Positions 36,848 through 46,470 are shown, counted from the stretch's first letter. The stretch is DNA of 64,000 nucleotides from Mycolicibacterium frederiksbergense (GCF_029893345.1 NZ_JARXVE010000010.1:1-64000), one strand, 5' to 3'. Notes: generated from the letters alone by a model not told the origin. Made by a program: numbers and translations.

Positions 36848-38205
36848 ATGGCGCAATCGACGAACGACCCGGTGCGGCTGCCGTCCGGACCGCGGATCCC
36901 GAAGGCTCTTGTGGCCGTGGCGTTCCTGGCGGCGCGGCACCGCGCGGTCGCGGCGATCGGCAGGCGTTATGGCGGCGCCTTCACCGTCGATCTGCCGATC
37001 TTCGGCCCGACCGTCGTGGTCAGCGATGCCGAGTTGATCAAGGATCTGTTCACCGCCGGCGGTGAGCTGGTCGGCAGGGCGTCCAATCTCGGCCATGTGC
37101 TCGGTCCCGGTTCCACCTTCAGCCTCGACGGCGACGCGCACAAAGAGCGCCGCAAGCTGCTGGTCCCGCCGTTTCACGGCAAGCGGATGGCCGGCTACGC
37201 GTCGATCGTCGAAGAGGAAGTGCTGCGCGAGATCGCCGGGTGGCCGCTGGGCCGCGAGTTCGAAACCCTGCAGCCGATGATGCGGATCACGCTGAATGCG
37301 ATCCTGCGCACGGTTTTCGGCGCGCAGGGAGCACTGCTCGATGAGCTCCGCGAGCTATTGCCCCCGATGGTGCCGCTGGCTTCGCGGATGACGGTGCTGC
37401 CCGAGGTGTTCCGGCGCGACCTCGGCTCGCGAAGCCCGTGGGGCCGGGTGCAACGTTCCCGCCGGCGTTATGACAGATCATCGCCGCGCTGATCGCGCAG
37501 GCCCGGTCGGATCCGGCCTTCGAGGAGCGCAACGACGTGTTGGCGCTGATGCTGCAGGCCCGCTACGAGGACGGCTCGCCGATCGCGGACGCGCACATCG
37601 CCGATGAGCTGCTGACCCTGCTGGCCGCCGGCCACGAAACCACCGCCACCACGTTGGCCTGGGCGATCGAGCGGCTGCGACGGCACCCACAGTTGCTGAC
37701 CCGGCTGGCCGCCGAGGCCGACGCCGGCGGCTCGGAACTGCGCCAGGCCACCATCTGGGAAGTCCAACGCACTCGACCGGTGGTGGAGGCCACCACCCGG
37801 TTGGCCCGGCAACGAATGCGGCTGGGGGAGTGGGTGATCCCCGAGGGGCACGTGCTGATCGCGAGCATCACCATGGCGCACGCCTCCGAACGGAACTTCC
37901 CCGATGCCGCGACCTTCAACCCGGACCGGTTCCTCGGGACCAACCCGGACTCGCATACCTGGATTCCCTACGGCGGCGGTATCCGGCGTTGTATCGGAGC
38001 GGCTTTCGCCAATATGGAGATGAACGTCGTACTGCGCACCCTGCTGCGCGAATTCGAGTTCGGCACCACCCATGCTGCCGGTGAACGTTCCCGCTCTCGC
38101 GGGATCGCGACCGCGCCGGGGCGTGGCGGGCTGGCCGTCGTCTATCCCCGAAAATGCAAGTCCCGCGCGGACACTCCGGTCGGTGCCGAACGGGTGCAGG
38201 CTTGA
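36848..38205 (+). pseudogene. CYP138-like cytochrome P450, broken by a single-base frameshift
   Basis: Two frames cover one P450. The first (36848-37492) gives the N-terminal half, ending in the right place with RRRYD, then a stop. The second continues from about 37474 (IIAALIAQARSDP) to 38205. A missing base near 37473 explains the break. Joined, the protein has an I-helix AAGHETTATT, ExxR in EVQRTR and the haem loop GGGIRRCIG with the Cys ligand, in a Tyr-Gly-Gly context where the family usually has Phe. Similarity in my memory is highest to CYP138 of M. tuberculosis (PPFHGKRM, RITLNAILR). It is either a true pseudogene or a sequencing error. Confidence 0.85.
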
Positions 38206-38215
38206 TGAGCCGGCC

Positions 38216-38692
38216 TCAGCTCACCGGCACGCCGGTCTGCTGGTGGCGGCGTTGGCGTTCGATGGTGGCGAAGTAGAAGGCGAATGCGAAGGCGAAGCTG
38301 GTGAACAGGCTGGACACGAAGAACAGCCATGGATGCCGGATACCGCGGCGTCGGCCGTCGATGATCGTGAACAGCGGCAGCAGAACGACATTCGCGATGG
38401 TGTAGTCGGCGCTGGCCGAGCTTGCTGCCGGGTTGGTGTAGCCCAACCGGATGAATTCGGTCCAGCTGCCCGGTCCCCAGATCGGGTTGCCACCCGGTAT
38501 CGCGTATTGCTGCACGAACTTCATGTTGAAGTACCAGCACACCGGGATTGATGCGATCCCGACGGCGTAGAACGCCAGCTCCACCGCGGAGAACGATGGC
38601 CCGGGCGGACGGGCGAAGATCTGCGGATTCAATCGGACCACGAGCGCAACGACTGTGACGCCCAGAATCGCGTGAACGATAAGAGACACCAT
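38216..38692 (-). CDS. DUF2834 membrane protein
   Basis: 158 residues from ATG 38692 (MVSLIVHAILG). About four membrane helices. The DUF2834-type block TNPAASSASADYTIANVVLLP with DGRRRGIRHPWLFF is clear. Function unknown. The start lies 25 bases from one arm of a 13-bp inverted repeat, with the divergent FAD gene at the same distance from the other arm. It converges with the P450, 10 bases from its end. Confidence 0.8.
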   Translation of the reverse strand: MVSLIVHAILGVTVVALVVRLNPQIFARPPGPSFSAVELAFYAVGIASIPVCWYFNMKFVQQYAIPGGNPIWGPGSWTEFIRLGYTNPAASSASADYTIANVVLLPLFTIIDGRRRGIRHPWLFFVSSLFTSFAFAFAFYFATIERQRRHQQTGVPVS

Positions 38693-38716
38693 TGCCTGAG
38701 CACACTCGCCGCCCAA

Positions 38717-38792
38717 GGTTCTGTCAATATCGGCATCTGGGCCGTGCGGGTGGGCTGGCCCTGGTCCATGTTTTGACGTTATTGACAGAACC
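38717..38792. promoter_or_regulatory. Symmetric 13-bp inverted repeat in a divergent promoter
   Basis: GGTTCTGTCAATA (38717-38729) and its exact complement TATTGACAGAACC (38780-38792). Each arm contains an outward TTGACA, and each is exactly 25 bases from the ATG of the gene it faces. The arms could be -35 regions or binding sites of one regulator controlling both genes. Confidence 0.65.
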
Positions 38793-38816
38793 TGGGACCC
38801 GTGTCAGCCTCAGCCG

Positions 38817-40391
38817 ATGGCGGATTATGACGCGATCGTCATCGGCGCCGGACACAACGGGCTGACCGCGGCGGCCCTGCTGCAGCGCGCCGGGCTGCGC
38901 ACCGTGTGTCTGGAGGCCAAGCGCTACGCCGGCGGGATGGCTTCCACCGTCGAACTGTTCGACGGCTACCGGTTCGAGATCGCCGGATCATTGCAGTTCC
39001 CGACCTCGGCGGTGGTCAGTCGCGAACTCGGTCTGGACGAATTGCCGACCATCGACCTGGAGGTGATGTCGGTATCGCTGCGCGGCATCGGCGATGCGCC
39101 GGTGATCTACTACGCCGACCCGATGCGGATGCTCACCCACCTCGGTGAGGTGCACGGGGCCGACGCGGTTGCCGGTATGGCCGGGCTGATGGCCTGGAGT
39201 CAGGCGCCCACCCGGGCGCTGGGCCGGTTCGACGCGGGCCGTGCGCCTCGCACGCTTGACGAGATGTATGCCTGTGCGACAAACGAATTCGAGCGATCCA
39301 CCATCGATGACCTGTTGTTCGGATCGGTCAGCGACGTGCTGGACCGCTACCTGCCCGACCGGGAGAAGCACGGCGCGCTGCGCGGCATGCTGGCCTTTCT
39401 CGCGGTCAACACCACCTATCGCGGTCCCGAAACACCGGGCAGTGCGGCCGCCCTCGCATACGGGCTGGCCGTTCCCGACGAGAACGCCATGCTGATGAAG
39501 AAGCTCAGGGGCGGGATCGGCGCGCTCACCGAGCATCTGCATGAGCTGCTGCTCTCCGGCGGCGGTGAACTGCGGCTGCGCAGCGCCGTCGAACAGATTC
39601 TCGTCGAGCAGGGCCGGGTCACCGGAGTGCGCTTGGCCGACGGGGCGATGGTCAGCGCGCCCATCGTCGTCTCCGCCGTCGCGCCGGATCTGACCGTCAA
39701 CACGCTGCTGGCCCCGGAGGCGTTGAGCCCCGAGGTCCGGGACCGATTCGGCCGCATCGATCACCGCGGCAGCTATCTGCAGATGCATTTCGCGCTGGAT
39801 GGGGCGCCCACCTTCGATGCGCCCTACGAACTGCTGAACGACCACGAAATGCAGGCGGCGATAGGACTTTTCAGCACGCCGGAGGAACTTCAACAGCAGT
39901 GGCAGGATGCCAGGCGTGGGATCGTGCCGGCCGACCCGGCGATCGCGTTTCAGATTCCGTCGGCGCATGACCCGACGCTGGCACCGGCGGGCAAGCATGC
40001 CGCCTCTGCATTCGCGTTGTGGTTCCCGGTCGAGGGATCGGCGTCGAGTTACGGCGAGCTCAAGGCCGAGATGGGCCGACGGGTGATCGAGAAGATCACC
40101 CGGCTGGCACCGGATTTCGAACGCCGGGTGATTCGGCATACCACCTTCACCCCGCGGCATATGGGCACCATGTTCGGCGCTCCCGGCGGGGATTACTGCC
40201 ACGGTCTGATCCATCCCGAGCAGATGGGACCCAACCGGCCCGGGCCGAAAGGCTATGTCGATCAGACGATTCCGATAACCGGTTTGTATCTGGGCAGTGC
40301 CGGCTGTCACGGCGGCCCCGGCATCACCTTCATCCCCGGCTACAACGCCGCCCAGGCGGCACTCGCGGACGCCCGGTCAGCGTCGGCGTAG
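38817..40391 (+). CDS. FAD-dependent oxidoreductase, phytoene-dehydrogenase-like
   Basis: 524 residues. Rossmann FAD motif VIGAGHNGLTAAALL at 8-22 with the following LEAKRYAGG Glu. The C-terminal FAD contact is GLYLGSAGCHGGPGITFIPGYNAA, as in COG1233 (phytoene desaturase-like, also human PYROXD2). A redox reaction on a hydrophobic substrate is likely; product unknown. It overlaps the convergent zinc-finger gene by 15 bases. Confidence 0.87.
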   Translation: MADYDAIVIGAGHNGLTAAALLQRAGLRTVCLEAKRYAGGMASTVELFDGYRFEIAGSLQFPTSAVVSRELGLDELPTIDLEVMSVSLRGIGDAPVIYYADPMRMLTHLGEVHGADAVAGMAGLMAWSQAPTRALGRFDAGRAPRTLDEMYACATNEFERSTIDDLLFGSVSDVLDRYLPDREKHGALRGMLAFLAVNTTYRGPETPGSAAALAYGLAVPDENAMLMKKLRGGIGALTEHLHELLLSGGGELRLRSAVEQILVEQGRVTGVRLADGAMVSAPIVVSAVAPDLTVNTLLAPEALSPEVRDRFGRIDHRGSYLQMHFALDGAPTFDAPYELLNDHEMQAAIGLFSTPEELQQQWQDARRGIVPADPAIAFQIPSAHDPTLAPAGKHAASAFALWFPVEGSASSYGELKAEMGRRVIEKITRLAPDFERRVIRHTTFTPRHMGTMFGAPGGDYCHGLIHPEQMGPNRPGPKGYVDQTIPITGLYLGSAGCHGGPGITFIPGYNAAQAALADARSASA

Positions 40392-40724
40392 CTGTTCGGC
40401 CCAGTCCGCGGGCACCCGGCCGCGCGGGCCGGGAACGGGCTGATCGACCGGGTGGTGCTCGGGCGGCGCCAACCTGGGGCCGTCGTAGTACTCGTTCGAG
40501 TCGTAGTTCCAGAACCAGTCCTCGCCCGGCTCGAATGACCGGATGATCGGGTGGCCGGTCTTGCGCCAGTGCGCGGAGGCGTGTCGGGACGGTGAATCGT
40601 CACAGCACCCGATGTTCCCGCAGGCCGCACAGCGACGCAGGTGCACCCACCAGCCGCCTGCCGCATCGCAATCCACGCATCCGGTGCCGCTCGGCGGCAC
40701 GGCCGGATCGACGGCTTTGCTCAT
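40377..40724 (-). CDS. UBP-type zinc-finger protein
   Basis: 115 residues from ATG 40724 (MSKAVDP). ZnF-UBP pattern of Cys and His ligands: GCVDCDAAGGWWVHLRRCAACGNIGCC, then HASAHWRKTGHPIIRSF. In eukaryotes this domain binds ubiquitin tails; the bacterial stand-alone form is widespread in actinobacteria, role unknown. Confidence 0.85.
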   Translation of the reverse strand: MSKAVDPAVPPSGTGCVDCDAAGGWWVHLRRCAACGNIGCCDDSPSRHASAHWRKTGHPIIRSFEPGEDWFWNYDSNEYYDGPRLAPPEHHPVDQPVPGPRGRVPADWAEQLRRR

Positions 40725-40756
40725 GTGGGCGAGCTTAGTCCGAGTAACCTCGCCGC

Positions 40757-41200
40757 ATGGCAACCAGCGATTCCCGTGAAGTGTTAATCGAGGCGACCCC
40801 GCAGGAGATCCTCGACGTCGTCGCCGATATCGAGGCGACGCCCAGCTGGTCCCCGCAGTATCAGCGCGCCGAGGTCCTGGACCGCTACGACGACGGCCGG
40901 CCGCGGCAGGTCAAGATGACGATCAAGGCGGCGGGGCTGACCGATGAGCAGGTCATCGAGTACACCTGGGGTGACAACGAGGTGAGCTGGACGCTGGTGC
41001 GCGCCGGTCAGCTCAAGGCGCAGGATGCCAGCTACACGCTGACCCCCGCCGGGGATAAGACCAAGGTCCGGTTCGACATCACCATCGACCTGACGGTGCC
41101 GCTGCCGGGCTTCATCCTGAAGCGGACGATGAAGGGCGGGGTCGAGACCGCCACCGAGGGCCTGCGCAAGCAGGTGCTGAAGGTCAAGAAGGGCGGCTGA
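40757..41200 (+). CDS. SRPBCC (polyketide cyclase-like) protein, Rv0854-like
   Basis: 147 residues. START/SRPBCC fold: REVLIEATPQEILDVVADIEATPSW, then alternating strands and the C-terminal long helix (GGVETATEGLRKQVL). It probably binds a lipid or other hydrophobic ligand. It converges with pdc (10 bases), the arrangement of Rv0854 and Rv0853c. Confidence 0.85.
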   Translation: MATSDSREVLIEATPQEILDVVADIEATPSWSPQYQRAEVLDRYDDGRPRQVKMTIKAAGLTDEQVIEYTWGDNEVSWTLVRAGQLKAQDASYTLTPAGDKTKVRFDITIDLTVPLPGFILKRTMKGGVETATEGLRKQVLKVKKGG

Positions 41201-41210
41201 CCCAGAACAG

Positions 41211-42878
41211 CTAACCGGCGTTGGCCTCGGCCGCGGACTGGGTCAGCTCGGCCAGCAGCGGCGGCACATCCATCTTCGGCACCACCGCCTCGATGAACAC
41301 CATCCGGTCCCGGGCTTGCGCCGCGGCGCTCAGCGCGTCATCGAGTTCGCCGTAGCTGGCGGCCCGGAAGGTCAGCGCGTCGGGAACACCCAGTGCCGCG
41401 GGCAGCTCGGTCCACCGCCAGCCGGTGATGTCGTTGTAGGAGGCGGTTACCCCGTGGATGGCTCGTTCCACGGTGTAGCCGTCGTTGTTGACCACGATGA
41501 CCACCGGTGTCAGCCCCTCGCGGCCGAAGGTGCCCAGTTCCTGCACGGTCAACTGGGCGGCGCCGTCGCCGATCAGCAGCACGGTGCGCCGGTCCCGGTC
41601 GGCCAGCCCGGCACCCAGTGCGGCGGGCAGGGTGTAGCCGATCGAGCCCCACAGCGGCTGGCCGATGAAGGTCACCCCGGAGGCCAATCGGTGCCCGGCC
41701 ATTCCGTAGAACGATGTGCCTTGATCGGCGAGCACCACATTGCCCGGGGTCAGCGCCTCGGAAAGCCTGTCCCACAAGGTTTCCTGGGTCAGGGGCGCCC
41801 CGCGGTCCGGCGCTTCTACCGGGGCGGGGGCAGGCACCGGCGGCAGTGCCGGCGAGGTGATCCCGCGTTCGGACAGGATCGCCGTGAGGGCCTGCAGCGC
41901 CGCGGCCATGTCCAGCGGTGCGTACACCTGCCCGCCGATCACACTCTGGTTGACGCCGATGTCGATGGTGCGGGCCGGGTCGATGCGCTGGGAGAAGAAG
42001 CCGCTGACCATGTCGGTGAACAGCACCCCCGCGGTCACCAGCACCGGCGCATCCTCGACCGCCGCCCGCACCGAATCCTCGCTGGCCGCACCGGCATAGA
42101 TGCCGAGAAAATTCGGTGAGCTCTCGTCGACCAGGCTCTTGCCCCACATCAGCGTGGCATAGGGAACGGTATCGGCGGCCAGCAGCGCGTCGAGCTCCTC
42201 GACGCAGCCCAGCCGGTGCACCAGGAAGTCGGCGAGCACGGTCAGCCGGTGTTCGCCGATCAGCCGCGCGGCTGCCTCGGTGAACAGTGACAAGGCCCGT
42301 GGGCTGGTGCCGCCGGTGTAGCGGGGCAGCGGTGCGGTGGGCGGTTCGGTGGGGAAGCGGGCCACGTCGGTGGCCATCAGCAGGTAGCCGGGCCGCTTCT
42401 GCTCATGCACTTCGGAGAGCACCCGGTCGATCTCCCGGGTTGCTGTCGCGGGAGCGAGATTGGCTTGGGCGCAGGTGATTTCGCGGCTCATCCGGAGGAA
42501 GTGGTCGAAGTCGCCGTCGCCGAGGGTGTGGTGCACGATGCGACTCCCGGCTTGGGAATCCTTGGATGGCGCGCCGACGATGTGCACCACCGGAACGTGT
42601 TCGGCGTAGCTGCCGGCCACCGCGTTGGCCGCGGACAGTTCGCCGACGCCGAAGGTGGTGACCAACGCGGCCATGCCCCGCAGCCGGCCGTAGCCGTCGG
42701 CGGCGTAGCCGGCGTTGAGTTCGTTGGCGCCGCCCACCCAGCGGATGCGAGGGTGGGTCAGGATGTGGTCGAGGAACTCCAGCTGATAGTCGCCGGGAAC
42801 GCCGAAGACCTCGGTGACCCCGAGCTCGGCGAGACGGTCCAGCAGATAATCACCGACGGTGTAGGTGCTCTCGGTCAT
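41211..42878 (-). CDS. pdc: Thiamine-diphosphate alpha-keto acid decarboxylase
   Basis: 555 residues from ATG 42878 (MTESTYTVGDYL). The frame is open further upstream, but that part overlaps far. ThDP enzyme: catalytic Glu in NELNAGYAADGYGR, HH in VHHTLGDGDF, and the cofactor motif GDGAAQLT ending in VNNDGYTVE. These match indolepyruvate/branched-chain keto-acid decarboxylases, and M. tuberculosis Rv0853c in the same place has such activity reported. Divergent from far by 18 bases. Confidence 0.93.
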   Translation of the reverse strand: MTESTYTVGDYLLDRLAELGVTEVFGVPGDYQLEFLDHILTHPRIRWVGGANELNAGYAADGYGRLRGMAALVTTFGVGELSAANAVAGSYAEHVPVVHIVGAPSKDSQAGSRIVHHTLGDGDFDHFLRMSREITCAQANLAPATATREIDRVLSEVHEQKRPGYLLMATDVARFPTEPPTAPLPRYTGGTSPRALSLFTEAAARLIGEHRLTVLADFLVHRLGCVEELDALLAADTVPYATLMWGKSLVDESSPNFLGIYAGAASEDSVRAAVEDAPVLVTAGVLFTDMVSGFFSQRIDPARTIDIGVNQSVIGGQVYAPLDMAAALQALTAILSERGITSPALPPVPAPAPVEAPDRGAPLTQETLWDRLSEALTPGNVVLADQGTSFYGMAGHRLASGVTFIGQPLWGSIGYTLPAALGAGLADRDRRTVLLIGDGAAQLTVQELGTFGREGLTPVVIVVNNDGYTVERAIHGVTASYNDITGWRWTELPAALGVPDALTFRAASYGELDDALSAAAQARDRMVFIEAVVPKMDVPPLLAELTQSAAEANAG

Positions 42879-42896
42879 CCCGCTAGTGTGCCTCGC

Positions 42897-43985
42897 ATGA
42901 CCAACACCGGCCCCCTGGATGGGGTGAGAGTGATCGAACTCGGCGGCATCGGGCCGGGACCGCACGCGGCGATGATGCTGTCGGATCTGGGTGCCGACGT
43001 GGTGCGGGTGCGCCGCCCAGGCGGGTTGACCATGCCCGCGGAGAACGTCGACCTGATGCACCGGGGCAAGCGGATCGTGGACCTCGACGTCAAGGCCGAG
43101 CCGGGCAAGTTGCTGGAGCTGGTCGCCAAAGCCGATGTGCTGCTGGACTGTTTCCGCCCCGGCACCTGCGAGCGCCTCGGCATCGGCCCCGAACAGTGCG
43201 CCGAGGTCAACCCGCGGCTGATCTTCGCCCGGATCACCGGGTGGGGGCAGGACGGTCCGCTGGCCAGCACCGCGGGCCACGACATCAACTACCTGTCCCA
43301 GACCGGTGCGTTGAGCGCGATCGGCTACCGCGACCGGCCGCCGGTGGCGCCGTTGAACCTGGTCGCCGACTTCGGTGGCGGGTCGATGCTGGTGGTCATC
43401 GGCATCGTCACCGCGCTGTACGAACGGGAAAAGTCCGGCAAGGGGCAGGTGATCGACGCCGCGATGGTCGACGGGGTCAGCATGCTGGCGCAGATGATGT
43501 GGACGATGCGCGCCACCGGATCGCTGCGCGACGAACGCGAGTCGTTCCTGCTCGACGGCGGCGCCCCGTTTTATCGCAGCTATGAAACCTCCGACGGCGG
43601 GTACATGGCCGTCGGCTCGATCGAACCGCAGTTCTTCGCGCAGCTGATTGCCGGTCTGGGCCTGGATGCCGTCGAGATTCCCGGACAGTTCGAGCCGGCC
43701 CGCTATGACGAGTTGCGGGCCATCTTCACCGAGCGGTTCGCCAGCAAGACCCGCGCCGAGTGGACCGAGATCTTCGCCGGCACCGACGCCTGCGTGACGC
43801 CGGTGCTGACCTGGGGTGAGGCCGCCTGCAACGAGCATCTGCGGGCGCGTTCGACGATCGTCGCGGTCGACGGTGTCGTTCAGGCCGCCCCGGCACCCCG
43901 GTTCTCCCGAACCCCGGCGCCCGCGCCGGGCACGCCCCCGCAAGCCAGCACGCCGGTCGACGAGATCGGCTGGGACAGCGCTTAG
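42897..43985 (+). CDS. far: CoA-transferase III family, alpha-methylacyl-CoA racemase-like
   Basis: 362 residues. Family III pattern: GVRVIELGGIGPGPHAAMMLSDLGADVVRV, the active-site GHDINYLSQTGAL with His, ADFGGGSM with Asp, and FRPGTCERLG. Racemases of this group epimerise 2-methylacyl-CoA such as branched or sterol-derived acids. Position and gene order correspond to Rv0855. ATG 42897. Confidence 0.9.
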   Translation: MTNTGPLDGVRVIELGGIGPGPHAAMMLSDLGADVVRVRRPGGLTMPAENVDLMHRGKRIVDLDVKAEPGKLLELVAKADVLLDCFRPGTCERLGIGPEQCAEVNPRLIFARITGWGQDGPLASTAGHDINYLSQTGALSAIGYRDRPPVAPLNLVADFGGGSMLVVIGIVTALYEREKSGKGQVIDAAMVDGVSMLAQMMWTMRATGSLRDERESFLLDGGAPFYRSYETSDGGYMAVGSIEPQFFAQLIAGLGLDAVEIPGQFEPARYDELRAIFTERFASKTRAEWTEIFAGTDACVTPVLTWGEAACNEHLRARSTIVAVDGVVQAAPAPRFSRTPAPAPGTPPQASTPVDEIGWDSA

Positions 43986-44033
43986 GGTCTTTCTACCCTG
44001 GCTTCTGCGGCCGGCCACGGCCAGTATGAAGGC

Positions 44034-44930
44034 ATGATCTCCCCGAACGCCCCGGTCGTGGTCGGAATCGACGGCAGCGACGGGGCGCTCACTGCGTCCC
44101 GCTGGGCCGGTGCGGTCGCCGAGAAATACGGTGTGCCGCTGCGCATCGTGCATGCCCTACCGACACTCGGCCGCAATCTGATCCAGAGCGCGGCCGCCGT
44201 GACCGCGGCGATGATGTCCTATCAGCAAGACTGCGCGGAGATGTTCCTCAAGGCCGCGGCCGAGGCCGTTCAAACCGACCATCCGGAGTTGTCGGTGAGC
44301 ACGGTCTCGTTCAACGAGCCCGCCGATCAGGTGCTGATCGAGGCCAGCCGGGATGCGTCCCTCGTCGTGCTGGGCGGCAAGTCGGTGACACCGGCCGCGG
44401 CACTGCTGCTCGGGTCGACGGCGTTGTCCGTGGCGACCCATGCCGCGTGCCCGGTGGTGGCGTTCCGCGGGGACCGGGTGGCGCCGGGGGACGGCCCGGT
44501 CGTCGTTGGGGCCGATGACAGCCCCGCCGCGCAGGCCGCCCTGACTTCGGCGTTCGACTTCGCCGATCGGTTCGGGCTGCCGGTCAAGGCGGTGCGATCA
44601 TTGTCCCTGTCCGCACCGGCCGAGGCCGGTGTCACCATCCCGCTGCTGATCGATTGGGACAGTGTGGAGGCCGCCGAGCTGCTGGAGCTGACCGAGATGG
44701 TCGACACCCACAACAAGCGTCATCCCGGCGTCGACGCCAAGTGTTTCGTCGAGCCGGCCTCGCCCGGCAAGGCGTTGCTGCGGCATGCCGATGACGCCCA
44801 GCTCATGGTGGTGGGGTCGCGCGGCCGTAACGCGTTGGCCGGTGTGCTGCTGGGCTCGACGAGTCTCAATCTGCTGCACCACAGCCCGGTGCCGGTGATG
44901 ATCTGCCGCGCGCCTGCCGATCATGTCTGA
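44034..44930 (+). CDS. Universal stress protein, tandem USP domains
   Basis: 298 residues, two USP domains. The second has the ATP-binding G-x2-G-x9-G-S pattern: VVGSRGRNALAGVLLGSTS. The first has LGGKSVTPAAALLLGSTA, partly degenerate. Likely an ATP-binding stress/dormancy protein. ATG 44034; overlaps the next gene by 8 bases. Confidence 0.88.
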   Translation: MISPNAPVVVGIDGSDGALTASRWAGAVAEKYGVPLRIVHALPTLGRNLIQSAAAVTAAMMSYQQDCAEMFLKAAAEAVQTDHPELSVSTVSFNEPADQVLIEASRDASLVVLGGKSVTPAAALLLGSTALSVATHAACPVVAFRGDRVAPGDGPVVVGADDSPAAQAALTSAFDFADRFGLPVKAVRSLSLSAPAEAGVTIPLLIDWDSVEAAELLELTEMVDTHNKRHPGVDAKCFVEPASPGKALLRHADDAQLMVVGSRGRNALAGVLLGSTSLNLLHHSPVPVMICRAPADHV

Positions 44931-45519
44931 CCAAAGCCTGCTGCTGGCAGTGGGTTTGGGTCTGGCCGGGTTGGCGGCGGGGTACTACTTGTGGTTGCGG
45001 CCGTGGATGTATCGCTGGGGCGCCAGTCCGAACGAGCTGGCCATGCCGTTGAGCGGGGACGTGCTCGCCGGGTTCAGCTCGCCGGTCACCACCCGGGCGA
45101 TCACCATTCACGCTCCGGCCGAACACGTTTGGGGATGGCTCTCGCAGATCGGCAAGGACCACCCGGATGCGCTGCACCCGCTGTGGCAGGACCTGTGTGT
45201 CGGTGACACCTTGTGGCTGGCCTGCGGCTACGGCGACACCGCCGCGCAGCAGATCGCCGCGGTCGAGCGCGATTCGTATCTGGTGTTGGTGTCGCCGTCG
45301 GATTTCCGGCGCCTGGAGCGGGGCCAGACCGCGTCGGGACGCTGGGAGTTCTTCCTGCGGCCCGAGGGTCCTGATACCAGGCTGATCGTGCGGCGCTGTG
45401 GAGATCTGCTGGGGCCCTGTGTCTTCGATGTGGCACAGTTCGTCATGGAGCGCCGGATGATGTGTGGTATCCGGGACCGGGCGCAGCGCAGCTGGGCCGC
45501 CAAACATTCATCGGGGTAG
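44923..45519 (+). CDS. Membrane-anchored SRPBCC-like protein
   Basis: 198 residues. An N-terminal helix (about 5-27) is followed by a domain beginning TTRAITIHAPAEHVWGWLSQIG, typical of the SRPBCC group. No catalytic motif. It sits between two USP genes, overlapping the first by 8 bases and ending 9 bases before the next start. Confidence 0.78.
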   Translation: MSDQSLLLAVGLGLAGLAAGYYLWLRPWMYRWGASPNELAMPLSGDVLAGFSSPVTTRAITIHAPAEHVWGWLSQIGKDHPDALHPLWQDLCVGDTLWLACGYGDTAAQQIAAVERDSYLVLVSPSDFRRLERGQTASGRWEFFLRPEGPDTRLIVRRCGDLLGPCVFDVAQFVMERRMMCGIRDRAQRSWAAKHSSG

Positions 45520-45528
45520 GAGGTTTCG

Positions 45529-46416
45529 ATGGAAGCCCAATTGGTTCGGCACGGGGTGGTTGTCGGTGTCGACGGGTCGCCCGCGTCGGACGCCGCGGTG
45601 GTCTGGGCGGCGCACGACGCCGCACTGCGCGGCGTGGGGCTCACGCTGGTGCATGCCCTGCCCGGCGCCTCATCACCGGTATGGCTGGATGTCGCGCTGC
45701 CCGAGGACTATTGGCAGTGGCAGAACGGGCAGGGCCAGGAGGTGCTGGATGCCGCACGCCGGGTCGCCACCGAGGCGACGGCCGGACACCCGCCGCCCAG
45801 CATCGTCGAGAAGATCGCTCCAGGGCACGCGGTTGCCACGCTGATCGAGTGCTCCCGACACGCCGATCTGGTGGTCGTGGGTTCCCGTGGCCTCGGAAAA
45901 TGGGGCAGGCGGCTGCTCGGGTCGGTGAGTTCGAGCCTGGTGCACTACGCGCACGGACCGGTCGCGGTCATCCCCGACACGGAGCAGGCGCAACGCCCGT
46001 CGACGGCGCCCGTGGTGGTCGGGGTCGATGGGTCACCCGCCTCCGAGCTGGCCACCGAGATCGCCTTTGACGAAGCGTCGCGCCGGGGTGTGGAACTCGT
46101 GGTGGTGCACACCTGGAACGACCTGACCTTCGAGTTCCCCGACGCCAGGTGGGACGATCTGACCCCGCAGGCCGAGCGTGCGCTGTCCGAGCAGCTGGCC
46201 GGCTGGTCGGAGCGCTATCCCGATGTCGAGGTGCGGCGAGTTGTCATGCCGGACAAGCCGGCCCGCCAACTGTTGGGGCAGGCCGAAACCGCGCAGCTCG
46301 TGGTGGTCGGCAGCCGGGGGCGTGGCGGATTCACCGGAATGTTGTTGGGTTCGGTCAGTGCCGAGGTGGTGCATTCGGCCACCGCGCCGGTGATCGTGGC
46401 ACGCCGACCCGGATAA
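45529..46416 (+). CDS. Universal stress protein, tandem USP domains
   Basis: 295 residues with two complete USP domains: VVVGSRGLGKWGRRLLGSVS and VVVGSRGRGGFTGMLLGSVS both carry the ATP-binding glycine pattern. It differs from the 44034 gene, whose first domain is degenerate. The RBS is GGAGG (45518-45522). Its last codons (GGATAA) are also the start of the downstream duplicated segment. Confidence 0.9.
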   Translation: MEAQLVRHGVVVGVDGSPASDAAVVWAAHDAALRGVGLTLVHALPGASSPVWLDVALPEDYWQWQNGQGQEVLDAARRVATEATAGHPPPSIVEKIAPGHAVATLIECSRHADLVVVGSRGLGKWGRRLLGSVSSSLVHYAHGPVAVIPDTEQAQRPSTAPVVVGVDGSPASELATEIAFDEASRRGVELVVVHTWNDLTFEFPDARWDDLTPQAERALSEQLAGWSERYPDVEVRRVVMPDKPARQLLGQAETAQLVVVGSRGRGGFTGMLLGSVSAEVVHSATAPVIVARRPG

Positions 46417-46418
46417 GC

Positions 46419-46455
46419 GTCGACCCCCGCCTTCGTGTTGAAGACGGGGGTCGAC
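46419..46455. terminator. Bidirectional hairpin terminator, copy 1
   Basis: GTCGACCCCCGCCTTC (46419-46434) pairs with GAAGACGGGGGTCGAC (46440-46455), one mismatch, 5-base loop. It lies between the convergent USP gene and the first secreted paralogue. No strong T-tract. Confidence 0.75.
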
Positions 46456-46470
46456 GGTTACTGCTGGTGG

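Noticed and set aside
41211..44153. pdc frame extended to 980 residues
   Set aside because: The N-terminal part overlaps the far gene on the other strand; ATG 42878 gives the normal KDC length.
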